The notes: generated by a model not told the origin, from the letters alone. A stretch of DNA of 64,000 bases from Mesorhizobium sp. 65-26 (GCA_001899205.1 MKVL01000023.1:1-64000); one strand, 5' to 3'. Shown: positions 1-9,219, numbered from the stretch's first letter. Program-made: numbers and translations.

Positions 1-26
1 GCTCGGAGCCGGAGCTCGCGCGCCCT

Positions 27-1916
27 TCAGCCGCGCGGCATGCCCATGGGCCGGATGTGGCGCTTCTGCGCGGCGATGCGGAAGATCGCGTTGGGCGCGC
101 CATAGCCCTTGTAGCCGCGCCGCTCGACGATTTCGAAGAAGAAGCCCTCGCCGTAGATCGGGCTGTAGAGCTGGAAATACTCGCCGCTGTCGTCTCGGTC
201 ATAGAGGACGTTGGCCCTGCGCAGCCGCTCGGCGAATTCGGGGTCAAGACCGAAGCGGGCTTCGATGTCGTCATAGTAGTTGCGGAAGATCTCCAGCGGC
301 GTGAAGCCATTGCCGGCCAATGCCGCGGCGGTCGCGAAGATGTCGTCGGTCGAGAACGCCAGATGCTGGATGCTCGAGCCGAAGCTCTCGGCGATGAAAT
401 GGCCGGCAAGCGTGCGATGGTTCTCGGCGCCATTCAGCGTGACCCGGAACGTGCCTTCGGCATTCTCCACCACCTGGCTTCGCACGATGCCGCCGGGGTC
501 GACGATATCGACCATCGGCGTCTTGCGGACATCGAACAACGTCGTGTGGAAGAGGATGGTCGTCAAGAGATCGTCATAGCGCACCGTCTGGGCAATGTGG
601 TCGAAATGCCTGAGCCCGGCATCGATCCGCTCCGGCTCCGGCGCAATACCGACGAAGTCGATGTCCCAGAGCCGCGACAGCGCCTCGCTGCCGTCGAGCA
701 GGTAGCAGACCCCGCCGCCGGGTTCGCGGATGGCCGGGATCGTCACCTCTCCCGGGCCTGGAGCCTGTTCGAAACGCTCGGCGCCGAGCGCGACGGCGCG
801 CTCGACCGTGCCGTTGGCATCGTCCACCGTCAGCCCGAAGGCATAGGCCGAGGTCCCGTGCACATGATAGGCGGTGCTGGCAAAGCCGTGTTTTTCCGCG
901 TTGACGATGAGCCTGATGTCGCCCTGCTGATAAAGGTCGACATCCTTGGTCCTGTGGCGGGCGACCTTCGCGAAGCCAAGCTGGCCGAGCATAACGGCAA
1001 GCTCATCCTGTTTGCCGCCGGAGGTCGAGAACTCGACGAACGCGATGCCCTTGACCGCGCTGCGATCGGGCAAAACCGGCGCCGACAGCGCGACGTCGGG
1101 CTCGGCGCGCTTGACGCGATCGGCGAGGTAGAGCAGCGAGCGCTTGCCGTCGACCGCGATGGAGCGGGTGGAACCGCCGCGGAACTGGTCGTTGAATATC
1201 TCCAGGGACAGATAGCCGTCATAGCCGGTCGCGGCCACCGCGCGGGTGAAGTCGGTGACGGGCAGGTCACCCTCCCCCGGCATGTTGCGATAATGGCGGC
1301 TCCAGTAGAGCAGGTCCATGTCGATCAGCGGCGCGTCGGCGAGCTGGACAAGGAAGATGCGGTCCTTCGGAATCGAGCGGATCGAATTGGTGTCGAGGCG
1401 GCGCGCGAGCGTGTGGAAACTGTCGAGGATCAGGCCGACATTGGCATGGTCGGCCCGGCGCACGATCTCCCAGGCATCGCGATGGTCGTTGATATGGCGG
1501 CCCCAGGCGAGCGCCTCGTAGCCGACGCGCAGGCCACGCCTGGCGGCACGCTCACCGAGCTCACGGAAATCGGCCGCCGCGCGATCGATGCCGCCGAGCG
1601 CGATCGGCGAGACGTTGGAGCAGACGAGCACCAGGTCGGCACCGAGTTCCTGCATGACGTCGAACTTGCGTTCGGCGCGGTCGAAGGTGCGGCCACGATA
1701 GGGCTCCGGCATGCCCTCGAAATCGCGAAACGGCTGGAACAGTGAGATTTCCAGCCCGTGGTCGCGAACGATGCGCCCGACCTCAGCGGGGCTCTTGTCG
1801 AAGACGAGCAGGTCGTTCTCGAAGATCTCGACGCCGTCGAAGCCGGCCGCCGCGATCGCCGCCAGCTTCTGGCCGAGATCGCCGCTCACCGTCACGGTTG
1901 CGATCGATGTCTTCAT
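27..1916 (-). CDS. quiC: 3-dehydroshikimate dehydratase fused to HPPD-like domain (QuiC type)
   Basis: This 629-aa protein should convert 3-dehydroshikimate to protocatechuate, the last step of quinate/shikimate catabolism before ring cleavage. Residues 1 to about 270 look like a sugar-phosphate isomerase/AP-endonuclease TIM barrel, with candidate metal ligands in YEALAWG, LDSFHTL and SLEIFND. From about residue 285 there are two VOC repeats like 4-hydroxyphenylpyruvate dioxygenase; the second keeps an H-H-E iron-site pattern (FDHIAQ, QHLAFS, FFEIVERRG). This two-domain layout is known from pseudomonad QuiC1. It is the last gene of the minus-strand operon, 21 bp after aroQ. The dehydratase activity is the likely function; what the dioxygenase-like half does is unclear. 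Confidence 0.85.
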   Translation of the reverse strand: MKTSIATVTVSGDLGQKLAAIAAAGFDGVEIFENDLLVFDKSPAEVGRIVRDHGLEISLFQPFRDFEGMPEPYRGRTFDRAERKFDVMQELGADLVLVCSNVSPIALGGIDRAAADFRELGERAARRGLRVGYEALAWGRHINDHRDAWEIVRRADHANVGLILDSFHTLARRLDTNSIRSIPKDRIFLVQLADAPLIDMDLLYWSRHYRNMPGEGDLPVTDFTRAVAATGYDGYLSLEIFNDQFRGGSTRSIAVDGKRSLLYLADRVKRAEPDVALSAPVLPDRSAVKGIAFVEFSTSGGKQDELAVMLGQLGFAKVARHRTKDVDLYQQGDIRLIVNAEKHGFASTAYHVHGTSAYAFGLTVDDANGTVERAVALGAERFEQAPGPGEVTIPAIREPGGGVCYLLDGSEALSRLWDIDFVGIAPEPERIDAGLRHFDHIAQTVRYDDLLTTILFHTTLFDVRKTPMVDIVDPGGIVRSQVVENAEGTFRVTLNGAENHRTLAGHFIAESFGSSIQHLAFSTDDIFATAAALAGNGFTPLEIFRNYYDDIEARFGLDPEFAERLRRANVLYDRDDSGEYFQLYSPIYGEGFFFEIVERRGYKGYGAPNAIFRIAAQKRHIRPMGMPRG

Positions 1917-1937
1917 CGTTCCTGCCTCGCGGTCGGC

Positions 1938-2390
1938 CTATTTGCCGTCCGTACCGGCGGCAAGCAGCGAACCGACACGGCGCAGCGCAAGCTGGTAGCC
2001 CTCCGTGCCGCAGCCGACGATCACGCCGTCAGCCCGCAGCGACACATAGGAATGGTGGCGGAAGCTCTCGCGCTTGTGGATGTTGGAGATGTGGACCTCG
2101 ATGACCGGCCCTTCGAAGGCATTGAGCGCGTCGAGGATGGCCAGCGACGTATGGGTGAAGGCACCAGCGTTGATGATGATGGCCGAGCCGATATCGCGCG
2201 CCTCGTGGATCCAGTCGATCAGCTCATATTCGCGGTTGCTCTGCAGGAAACGGACCTGCAGCCCGAGCCTGGCGGCAAGCTCGTGGCATTCGCGCTCGAC
2301 GTCGGCCAGCGTTTGGTGGCCGTAGATCTGCGGCTGCCGCTTGCCGAGAAGATTGAGGTTGGGGCCGTTGAGAACATAGACCGGATGCAT
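1938..2390 (-). CDS. aroQ: Type II 3-dehydroquinate dehydratase
   Basis: A 150-aa type II dehydroquinase that interconverts 3-dehydroquinate and 3-dehydroshikimate in the cytoplasm. Family landmarks are present: [15 protein letters not shown] with the catalytic Arg and Tyr, [10 protein letters not shown], and [14 protein letters not shown] with the active-site His. The ATG at 2390 was chosen because an AAGGAGGA ribosome site sits just upstream and because the protein then begins at the usual [11 protein letters not shown]; the longer open frame to 2708 has no family match. Between a class III aminotransferase and quiC, in a TRAP-transporter operon, it is probably the catabolic enzyme rather than the only biosynthetic one. 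Confidence 0.9.
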   Translation of the reverse strand: MHPVYVLNGPNLNLLGKRQPQIYGHQTLADVERECHELAARLGLQVRFLQSNREYELIDWIHEARDIGSAIIINAGAFTHTSLAILDALNAFEGPVIEVHISNIHKRESFRHHSYVSLRADGVIVGCGTEGYQLALRRVGSLLAAGTDGK

Positions 2391-2457
2391 CGGATCCTCC
2401 TTTTCAGACGCCTGTCGAATGTCCCCGGTCATGGCCGGAGCCACGGCACCGGCTCGA

Positions 2458-3717
2458 TCAATCCCGCCGGCTGTTTGTCGCCATGCGCCCGGCCGCCTGG
2501 CGAAACGCGCCGGCGCACAGGTCGAGCGCTTCCCGGTCGTGGCTGGCCGAGAGGTAGTAGCGGCCATAGGTGGTGGCCATCGACATGACCCCTGCCCGCC
2601 GCAGCTCCAGGTGAAGGTCGACGGTGAAGACCGGATCGACGATTGCCGCCGCCTCCTTGTAATTGGCGGGGGCCCGCGGGCCACGCCACAGCGTGAACAC
2701 GGTGCCATAGCCGCTGGTGCAGGTTTCGATGCCCTGCTCGGCGAAGCCCTTGACGACGTCCGCGCGCAGCGTCTCGCCGCGCGCGGCGATCGCCGCGTAG
2801 TCGACCTTGTCGACCAGCGCCATAGACGACTTCACGGCAGCGCAGGCGACCGGGTTTCCATTGTAGGTGCCGGCGCGGTTGACGCGCTGATCCTCGAAGG
2901 CCGCCATGACCTCGGGCGTGCCTATGAGCGCGGCGACGGCGATGCCGTTGCCGATCGCCTTGCCCACCGTCGCCAGGTCTGGCCTGACGCCGAGATGGTG
3001 GCTGGCGAGGCCCGGATGCAGGCGAAAGCCCATCAGCACCTCGTCCATGATGACGATGGCGCCGTGGCGCCGCGCGACCGCAGCGACATGGGCGAGATAG
3101 CCTTCGGCGGCCAGGATGCATCCGGCATTGGCCATCATCGGCTCGAGGATCACCGCCGCTATGTCGTCGCACTCGTTGAACATGAGGTCGACGTCGCCGA
3201 AATCGTTGAAGCGCAGCAGCATCGTCTCGTTCTTGACCGGACGCGCGTTGGTCCGCATCTCCGCTTCGCGCGAGCCGGCATTGCCGAACGCCACGTCGTC
3301 GAACCAGCCATCATAGCCGGCGGCCATCTTGGCGATCCGGCCGCGCCCGGTAACGGCTCGCGCCAGCCGGCAGGCGAGATGCACGGCCTCGCTGCCGGAA
3401 TTGACGAAGATCACCTTGCTGAGGTCGCCGGTATGGGCGGCAAGGCTTGCCGCCGCCTCTTCCTCGAGCGCGTGGGCATAGGCGGGCATGGAGCCGCGCT
3501 CCAGCGCCGCCTTGGTGGCCTCGATCACTTCCGGCGCGGAATGGCCGAGGAAGGTCGCGCCGAAGCCCAGCGCGGTGTCGACATAGCGCCGGCCGTGATC
3601 GTCCCAGACATACGGGCCCTGTGCCCGCTGGACGAGGAAACGCCGTCCGTCGAGATCGGGCACGGCGCGGCCGCCGCTGGAAATCCCACAAACTACATGC
3701 TGCATGTCACACCCCAA
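2458..3717 (-). CDS. Class III PLP aminotransferase, glutamate-1-semialdehyde aminomutase-like
   Basis: This 419-aa PLP enzyme resembles glutamate-1-semialdehyde 2,1-aminomutase and other class III transaminases. Visible motifs are [12 protein letters not shown] (phosphate binding), [11 protein letters not shown] (the DEV cofactor site), TVGKAIGNG with the Schiff-base Lys, and [12 protein letters not shown]. The start overlaps the dctM stop by 11 bp, so the genes are probably translationally coupled. A haem role is unlikely here because the neighbours are a TRAP carboxylate transporter and quinate/shikimate enzymes; an amino or keto compound of that pathway is a more natural substrate, but this is inference. 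Met5 is an alternative start. Confidence 0.8.
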   Translation of the reverse strand: MGCDMQHVVCGISSGGRAVPDLDGRRFLVQRAQGPYVWDDHGRRYVDTALGFGATFLGHSAPEVIEATKAALERGSMPAYAHALEEEAAASLAAHTGDLSKVIFVNSGSEAVHLACRLARAVTGRGRIAKMAAGYDGWFDDVAFGNAGSREAEMRTNARPVKNETMLLRFNDFGDVDLMFNECDDIAAVILEPMMANAGCILAAEGYLAHVAAVARRHGAIVIMDEVLMGFRLHPGLASHHLGVRPDLATVGKAIGNGIAVAALIGTPEVMAAFEDQRVNRAGTYNGNPVACAAVKSSMALVDKVDYAAIAARGETLRADVVKGFAEQGIETCTSGYGTVFTLWRGPRAPANYKEAAAIVDPVFTVDLHLELRRAGVMSMATTYGRYYLSASHDREALDLCAGAFRQAAGRMATNSRRD

Positions 3718-4993
3718 GGAGCCTGGGCAACCATTCGGTAAGGCCCGGGAAGGCCACCAGCGCCGCCACGCAGATGACGCTGGCGATCCAGTACGGTACC
3801 AGCCAGACGGAGACCGACCACATGTCGAGCTTCGCCACGTTGCAGACGACGAAGATGTTCGTGCCGATCGGCGGCGTGAACAGCCCGATGCCCAGCGTCA
3901 TGGTGAAGACGATGCCGGTCTGGTACGGCGTCATGCCCGCCGACAAGGCGATCGGAACCAGGATCGGCGCCAGGATGATCAGCGCCGGCCCGAGATCGAG
4001 CCAAAAGCCGACGATCTTGAGCAGCAGGAGCACCAGGATGATCGTGACGATCGGCGAGGTGTCGAGGCCCGTTATCCAGGCGGCGGCATTCGCCGGCACC
4101 TGCTCGACCGTCAGGATCCAGCCGAACGGGGTGGCGAGCGCCATGATCATCATGATCACGCCCGTGGTCGCCACCGCCGACGAGGCGGCGGCGTAGAGCG
4201 AACGCAGCGGCAGCTCCCGGTAGACCAGGATGCCGGCCAGGAACGAGTAGACCACGGCGAGCGCGGAGGCCTCCGTGGCGGTCGCGATACCGCCTATGAT
4301 CGAGCCCAGCACCAAGAGCGGCATCAGCAGCGCCGGCAGCGCGCCGACCGCGTCGCGGCCGATCTCGCCCCAGCTCGCCGGATCCTCGTTGCGCGGGAAG
4401 CCGTGGCGCTTGGCCACGACGTAGGAAGTGATCATGAAGATCGCCGCGATGAACGCGCCGGGCACCAGCGCCGCGACCAGAAGCCCGCCGATCGACGTGT
4501 TGGTCAGCACGCCGTAAAGGATCAGGATGACGCTCTGCGGCCCGATGATGCCCAGCGTGCCGGCAGCGGCGGTCACCGCGGCCGCGAAGGCCTTGGGATA
4601 GCCGCGCTGGGCCATTGCCGGGATCATGATCGAGCCCACGGCGCCGGTGTCGGCGGTGGCCGAACCGCTGATGCCGCCATAGACCAGCGCCGTCGCCACG
4701 TTGACCAGGCCGAGGCCGCCGGTGATGCGCCCGAATATATGCTCGGCAACGCGCATGATGCGCCTGGTGAGGCCGCCGCGGTTCATCAGTTCGCCGGCGA
4801 ACAGGAACAGCGGAATGGCGGCGAGCGTGATGGCGTCGGCGCCACGGATGGTCTGCTGCGCGAACCACGCCGCCGGCAGGTTGAGATGGCCCAGATAGAT
4901 GGCAAGCAGGCTCGCCACGCCCATGCACCAGGCGATCGGCACGCCGATGAGGAGCAGTATGGAGAAGCTGACGAGAAGGATCGCGATGGTCAT
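3707..4993 (-). CDS. dctM: TRAP transporter large permease, DctM
   Basis: A 428-aa, very hydrophobic inner-membrane protein of the TRAP DctM family, the ion-coupled channel subunit that imports organic acids delivered by the periplasmic protein. It begins MTIAILLVSFSILLLIGVPI and has roughly 12 membrane segments with typical DctM motifs (LFAGELMNRGG, GAVGSIMIPAMAQRGY, FTPPIGTNIFV). The ATG at 4993 overlaps the dctQ stop as ATGA. The longer frame upstream to 5353 is rejected because it would lie inside dctQ. Confidence 0.92.
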   Translation of the reverse strand: MTIAILLVSFSILLLIGVPIAWCMGVASLLAIYLGHLNLPAAWFAQQTIRGADAITLAAIPLFLFAGELMNRGGLTRRIMRVAEHIFGRITGGLGLVNVATALVYGGISGSATADTGAVGSIMIPAMAQRGYPKAFAAAVTAAAGTLGIIGPQSVILILYGVLTNTSIGGLLVAALVPGAFIAAIFMITSYVVAKRHGFPRNEDPASWGEIGRDAVGALPALLMPLLVLGSIIGGIATATEASALAVVYSFLAGILVYRELPLRSLYAAASSAVATTGVIMMIMALATPFGWILTVEQVPANAAAWITGLDTSPIVTIILVLLLLKIVGFWLDLGPALIILAPILVPIALSAGMTPYQTGIVFTMTLGIGLFTPPIGTNIFVVCNVAKLDMWSVSVWLVPYWIASVICVAALVAFPGLTEWLPRLLGV

Positions 4994-5502
4994 TGCCGCG
5001 CCTCCGCCTCGACCTGGCCCCGGCCCAACATGCGCCAGGCGCGGGAGATGGCGATGGCAACCGCCGAGACGCCGAGAATGATGACGGTGACGGTGATGAC
5101 GCCGGTCGGCAGGCGCAGCACCGAGGTCGGCACCATCCAGGAGCGCTGCCAGACCGCGATGCCACTGACCAGGAAGGCGATGCCCATGACAAGCAGCGCA
5201 AGGATCGCGACCGCGTCGAAGATGGCCTTCAGCCTGGGAGGCGAGGCTTGGTTGAGCGCCTCGAAGGCGACGTTCTCGCCCCGCATCTCGGCATTGATGA
5301 GACCGATGAAGGTGATCCAGATGAAGGCGATGCCGGCGACCTCGAACGACCATTCGACGCCGCCGAACTCGAAGAAGCGGGCGATGACACCGAGCAAGGT
5401 CGAGCCGAACATCACCAGGAAGGCGATGACGCCGACGAACTCGAAGACGCGCGCCAAGCCCCCCCGCCTGGCGGGAGGGGGTGTTTCGGTAAGGGAGTCC
5501 AT
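4990..5502 (-). CDS. dctQ: TRAP transporter small permease, DctQ
   Basis: A 170-aa membrane protein with four predicted hydrophobic segments, the small DctQ subunit that pairs with DctM. A family hallmark is WITFIGLINAEMRGENVAFEAL in the middle, split across the second and third helices. The start MDSLTETPP at 5502 fits the family length better than the frame extension to 5565, which would run into the end of dctP. It lies 11 bp after dctP and overlaps dctM by 4 bp, completing a three-gene P-Q-M set. Confidence 0.9.
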   Translation of the reverse strand: MDSLTETPPPARRGGLARVFEFVGVIAFLVMFGSTLLGVIARFFEFGGVEWSFEVAGIAFIWITFIGLINAEMRGENVAFEALNQASPPRLKAIFDAVAILALLVMGIAFLVSGIAVWQRSWMVPTSVLRLPTGVITVTVIILGVSAVAIAISRAWRMLGRGQVEAEARQ

Positions 5503-5513
5503 CGGGATCCGCC

Positions 5514-6506
5514 TCAGTTGGCCGACGCGGCTTTCTGGACCGTCGAGACGAGGTCCGCGCCCCATTCCTTCGAGAACTGGTCGTAGACCGGCTTCACGAG
5601 GTCGACGAACGGAGCGGTGTCGACCTTGGTCACGGTCACGCCCTTGGTTTCAAGCGCCTTCTGCGTGTCCTCATAGGCCTTGCTCAGCTCGCCACGATAC
5701 CAGTTCACGGTGTCGCCCGCCGCCTTCTGCACGGCGGCCTGCTCGTCGGGCGTCAGCGCGTCGAAACGATCCTTGTTCATGAACCACCAGTTGGCGGTCC
5801 AGATGTAGTTGGAGATCGAAAGGTGCTTGGCCACCTCGTACCATTTGGAATCGTAGTAGTCGCGCATCTCCGGCTCGACCGCCGCCACGACATGCGACTG
5901 CAAAGCCGTGTAGACCTGGCCGAAGGGGATGGACTCGGCCAGCGCGCCAAGCTGCTTCATGGTCGACAGGATGACCGGGTTCGGCGGCGTCCGGATCTTC
6001 ACGCCGGCAAGGTCGGCCGGCTTCTCGATCGGCTTGTTGGTGGCGAACTGGCGGAAGCCCGAATCGAGCGCGCCGAGCATCAGATAGCCGCGATCGGTCC
6101 CGAAATGCTGGATCTTCCGGCCTTCCTCGCTGTCGAGGAACTTGTGCACATTGTCGGCGTCCTTGAACAGGAACGGCAGCGACAGGACGTTGAGGCGCGG
6201 ATCGATCGCGTCCACCGCGCCGCCCAGGCCGATGTCGATCGCGCCAGCGCCAACGCCATCGGCGATCGGGCCTTCATCGCCCAGCTGGCCGTTCGGGAAG
6301 ATCTGCACGACGACCGATCCCTTGGTCTGCTCCTTGACCTCGGCGGCGAATTTCTCGACCGCCTTGTTGATCAGGCTGTCCGGAGAGGATGCATGCGCCA
6401 GCCGCAGCGTGGTCTCGGCCAGGGCGGAGCCGGCAAAGATGCAGGCGGCCGCAACGCCCCCCAACAGGGCGGCTACGACGTTGAATTTGCTCGTTTTCCG
6501 CAACAT
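5514..6506 (-). CDS. dctP: TRAP transporter substrate-binding protein, DctP
   Basis: A 330-aa periplasmic solute receptor. Residues 1-30 are a Sec signal peptide with a likely cleavage after SALA. The mature protein carries DctP-family signatures: the start ETTLRLAHASSPDSL, PNGQLGDEGP, the Arg that clamps the ligand carboxylate in GVKIRTPPNPV, and PFGQVYTALQ. It is the first gene of the operon and is followed by dctQ, dctM, an aminotransferase, aroQ and quiC, so its ligand is probably a quinate-, shikimate- or related hydroxy-acid. The start at 6506 was chosen for the signal peptide; upstream codons to 6953 run antisense through the lysR gene. Confidence 0.92.
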   Translation of the reverse strand: MLRKTSKFNVVAALLGGVAAACIFAGSALAETTLRLAHASSPDSLINKAVEKFAAEVKEQTKGSVVVQIFPNGQLGDEGPIADGVGAGAIDIGLGGAVDAIDPRLNVLSLPFLFKDADNVHKFLDSEEGRKIQHFGTDRGYLMLGALDSGFRQFATNKPIEKPADLAGVKIRTPPNPVILSTMKQLGALAESIPFGQVYTALQSHVVAAVEPEMRDYYDSKWYEVAKHLSISNYIWTANWWFMNKDRFDALTPDEQAAVQKAAGDTVNWYRGELSKAYEDTQKALETKGVTVTKVDTAPFVDLVKPVYDQFSKEWGADLVSTVQKAASAN

Positions 6507-6585
6507 GGGTTCCCCTTTTTTCGATTGCGTGTTTTTACGAGCCGCAACAATAGCTATAAGGTTGGGGCGGAAAATGAGAGATTTC

Positions 6586-6599
6586 TTATTCTTGCATAA
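6586..6599. promoter_or_regulatory. Candidate LysR-type operator between dctP and lysR
   Basis: The divergent gap of 154 bp contains the dyad TTAT-N6-ATAA, close to the T-N11-A pattern of LysR-family operators. A TATAGCTATTG sequence read on the minus strand at about 6548-6558 could supply a -10 box for dctP. Position and symmetry support a control site for both directions, but the dyad is short and AT-rich and could be chance. Confidence 0.35.
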
Positions 6600-6660
6600 A
6601 GGCTGCTGATCCCTGCCTCTTCGGCGGGACAAGAGGCCGTTGCCTGGAGCGGAAAGCGAA

Positions 6661-7569
6661 ATGCGGAACCTCGACAGCGATGCGTTGGCGGCCTTTCTCG
6701 CGGTCGCGGAAACCGGAAGCTTCACCATGGCGGCCGAGAGGCTCGGCCGCACCCAGGCCGCCGTCAGCATGGCGATCGCCAAATGGGAAGAGAAGCTCGA
6801 CGTGCGCCTGTTCGACAGGGCGCATCGCCGCGTCTCGCTGACGCCGATGGGGCAAAGGCTGCTCGAATACGCCCGCAGGATCCGCGCCATAGAGGACGAG
6901 GCGCTCGCCGTGCTTTTGGAAGGCCGCAACGAGAGCCGGGTGCGGCTCGGCATGCCGGACGACTATCTCGTGCTGTTCGGAACCGCGCTGATCGAACGTT
7001 TCGTGCCGCAATACCCCCGGGTCAACCTCGACCTGCAATACGACTTCTCGCATCGGCTGGAGCACATGGTCGAAAGCCGCGAACTCGACATCGCCATCAT
7101 CACGCAGAGTGCGGCGGAACCGAAGGGCGAAGTGATCCGCATCGAAAAGCAGGTCTGGTGTTCGGCCCCGCATCGCCGGCCTGAGACCGCGAGTTGCCTG
7201 CAGCTGGCGTTGTTTCCGGATGGCTGCAGGGCCCGGCCGCATATCCTGTCGGCCCTCGATCGCGCCGATCGGCGCTGGCGGGTCGTCTATTCCTCGACCG
7301 ACATCGCCGGAATCCGGCTGGCTGTCGCGTCGGGCGAGATGCTGACGGTGCTTCCCGAATGCGCGGTGCCGTCGGACTGGCGGCGGCTCGGCCCGAACGA
7401 GGGCATGCCGGAGCTTCCGGACCTGCGCCTGGCGATGATCCTGCCGCAGCAGCCGCGCCTGCCGGTGCGCCAGCTCGCCGCTTTCCTGAGGACGGAGTTC
7501 CAGCGCCTGTTGCCGCGCACCGGGGCCGACTTGCTACCGGTCGACCAGGCCGCCGGCGAAGTGGCCTGA
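6661..7569 (+). CDS. LysR-family regulator, probable control of the TRAP/quinate operon
   Basis: A 302-aa LysR regulator. Residues 1-60 form the winged helix-turn-helix (SFTMAAERLGRTQAAVSMAI), followed by the co-inducer domain. The ATG at 6661 gives the usual LysR beginning MRNLDSDALAAFLAVAETGS; an in-frame TTG at 6640 would only add seven residues. It is divergent from dctP, so the natural hypothesis is that it activates the TRAP-quiC operon in response to a pathway intermediate. The C-terminal domain looks slightly compressed around residues 165-190, but total length is normal. Confidence 0.88.
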   Translation: MRNLDSDALAAFLAVAETGSFTMAAERLGRTQAAVSMAIAKWEEKLDVRLFDRAHRRVSLTPMGQRLLEYARRIRAIEDEALAVLLEGRNESRVRLGMPDDYLVLFGTALIERFVPQYPRVNLDLQYDFSHRLEHMVESRELDIAIITQSAAEPKGEVIRIEKQVWCSAPHRRPETASCLQLALFPDGCRARPHILSALDRADRRWRVVYSSTDIAGIRLAVASGEMLTVLPECAVPSDWRRLGPNEGMPELPDLRLAMILPQQPRLPVRQLAAFLRTEFQRLLPRTGADLLPVDQAAGEVA

Positions 7570-7625
7570 TCTGGCTTCGGCCGCATCGGGGCGAGGCAAA
7601 TGCCCGCTCGACAAGACCGTGCAAC

Positions 7626-7991
7626 TCATTGTGCCGCCGTCGCCGCCAGGATCAATCCGCCGAGGACGGCGACATTGATGGCGAAGGCGGAGCGCATCCC
7701 TTGCCTTTCCGCACCGCCATATCGCCAGAAATCGAGGGCCATCACGCTGGCCGCGATCGTGAAGGCGCCTAGCGCCGTCGCGGCCCAGGGACGCGCGATA
7801 CCGGCTGCAAGGCAGGCGCCGGCGATGATCTCCAACGCCGAACCGGTGGCAAGCAGTGGCGCCGGCGCCGGAAAGCCGCGCGCGGCCAACTGCGCCACGA
7901 CCTCCCTGAACCGCAGGAAATGCTCGGCGCCGGCCCAGACGAACACGCTGCCGAGAAGCAGGAAGCCAAGCGATTGGAGAAGCGCCAGCAC
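7626..7991 (-). CDS. DoxX-family membrane protein
   Basis: A 121-aa protein with four hydrophobic segments and the DoxX-like pattern GSVFVWAGAEHFLRF near the N-terminus. DoxX proteins are small integral membrane proteins linked to quinone or thiol redox functions; no exact role can be read here. The GTG at 7991 is preferred because a GAGG site lies 8 bp before it and it starts just after the VOC gene stop; the ATG at 8036 would overlap that gene by 35 bp. It is the last gene of the AraC-VOC-DoxX unit. Confidence 0.72.
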   Translation of the reverse strand: MLALLQSLGFLLLGSVFVWAGAEHFLRFREVVAQLAARGFPAPAPLLATGSALEIIAGACLAAGIARPWAATALGAFTIAASVMALDFWRYGGAERQGMRSAFAINVAVLGGLILAATAAQ

Positions 7992-8001
7992 AACCGGAGC
8001 C

Positions 8002-8352
8002 TCACGCGGCCGTCCACACCGCCAGCTCATACCCATCCGGGTCCTCGAAGTGGAACCGGCGGCCGCCGGGAAATTCGAGTGCCTGCCTGACGATCCGCGC
8101 GCCGGCTTGCTCGACCCGCTTCCGCGTCTGCTCGAGATCGTCGGCGTAGAGGATGACGAGCGGGCCGCCGGGTCGCACCGGGCCGATGGTGAACCCGCCG
8201 GTCAGGCGTCCGTCGGTGAATTCGCAGTAGCTCGGCCCATAGTCCGTGAACGTCCAGCCGAACGCCTTGCCGTAGAAGGCGCGCGAGCGCCCTATGTCGC
8301 TGACGTTGAATTCGATGTTGTCGATCTGCCGATCGTTGCCGGTCGCGCCCAT
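8002..8352 (-). CDS. VOC-fold (glyoxalase/bleomycin-resistance) protein
   Basis: A 116-aa single-domain VOC protein with one beta-alpha-beta-beta-beta repeat pair: IDNIEFNVSDIGRSRAFYGKAFGW at the front and FHFEDPDGYELAVW at the end, including the usual C-terminal Glu metal ligand. Substrate is not predictable; members include lyases, dioxygenase-like enzymes and antibiotic-binding proteins. It sits 78 bp downstream of an AraC regulator and just ahead of the DoxX gene on the same strand. Confidence 0.82.
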   Translation of the reverse strand: MGATGNDRQIDNIEFNVSDIGRSRAFYGKAFGWTFTDYGPSYCEFTDGRLTGGFTIGPVRPGGPLVILYADDLEQTRKRVEQAGARIVRQALEFPGGRRFHFEDPDGYELAVWTAA

Positions 8353-8430
8353 GCGGCGTTCCTTTCATGTTGGAATGTCTGTCGCGAACATGCGCCGGGG
8401 AGCGCGAACGGTCTTGAACAAAACGGCCAG

Positions 8431-9219
8431 TCAGGACGAAAGCTGGCGAACGAACTCGCTCGCTGTCATGCCGCTCAGCGCGTGGATTTCGCGACTGAGA
8501 TGGGCCTGGTCGGCATAGCCCGTCGCATAGGCCAGCGCGGCCAGCCCGGCATTGTCCTTGCGCCGCGCCGCCGAGAGCACCTTCTGGAAGCGCAGGATAC
8601 GATCGAGCGTCTTCGGGCCGTAGCCGAACAGATGATGGCAGCGCCGGCGCAGCGTCCTTTCGCTGAGCTCCAGGCTGCGCCTGAGCCGCATAAGTCCCGC
8701 CCCCTCCGCGCCCGCCGTGCCTTGCAGCGTCTCGAACATCGCGGCGCCTTCGCGATCCGGCGCCTCAATCGAAGCCGCCATCCGAGCCAGCATCCGCTGC
8801 AACAAGACGGCCTGTTCCCCGATGCCCGCCGTCTCGGCCAGTTGGTCGGCCATCTCGACAGCCCTGCGGCCCCAGATGTCGGGCAGCCCGACCGCGCTGC
8901 CGACGATCTCGTCCAGCGGCAGGCCGAGCCACCGCGCGGCCGCGCCAGGTCGGAAACGCAAGCCGAGAACCGTCGTGCCTGGACGAAGATCCGGATGGGC
9001 GGCCGTGACGTCGGGACCGACCACGGCAAGGCCGCCCTCATGCCAGAGAAGGTCGACGCAGCCATCGGGGACCACGGCGATCGTCGCGGTGTGATCTTCG
9101 GGAATGCGATGCGTCCATACGCACAGGAAATGCGCGCCGAGCGGTGCGGCCGGCGCCGCTTCGGCGTAGCGCCCGACCCTGCTGGCGAGAACCGTTTCTG
9201 CCTTACGCTCCAGGCTCAT
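8431..9219 (-). CDS. AraC-family transcriptional regulator
   Basis: A 262-aa regulator. The N-terminal half (about 1-150) is the sensor type seen in AraC proteins with a conserved PDGCVDLLW motif, and the C-terminal 100 residues form the double helix-turn-helix, with SERTLRRRCHHLFGYGPKTL in the first unit and ATGYADQAHLSREIHALSG in the second. It leads a probable unit with the VOC and DoxX genes and lies 13 bp after the stop of the hotdog-TetR gene, so some read-through from that gene is possible. Effector unknown. Confidence 0.85.
   Translation of the reverse strand: MSLERKAETVLASRVGRYAEAAPAAPLGAHFLCVWTHRIPEDHTATIAVVPDGCVDLLWHEGGLAVVGPDVTAAHPDLRPGTTVLGLRFRPGAAARWLGLPLDEIVGSAVGLPDIWGRRAVEMADQLAETAGIGEQAVLLQRMLARMAASIEAPDREGAAMFETLQGTAGAEGAGLMRLRRSLELSERTLRRRCHHLFGYGPKTLDRILRFQKVLSAARRKDNAGLAALAYATGYADQAHLSREIHALSGMTASEFVRQLSS

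Noticed and set aside
57-1745. 562-codon open frame on the plus strand opposite quiC
   Set aside because: It lies entirely antisense to a well-supported gene and has the composition of a mirror frame in GC-rich DNA; no domain is visible.
2458-3717. Naming the class III aminotransferase hemL
   Set aside because: Motifs fit the family but the operon context is catabolic; a biosynthetic haem role is not supported.
3704-5782. 692-codon plus-strand frame across dctM and dctQ
   Set aside because: Highly charged, repetitive sequence without any recognisable fold, antisense to three genes with clear TRAP motifs.
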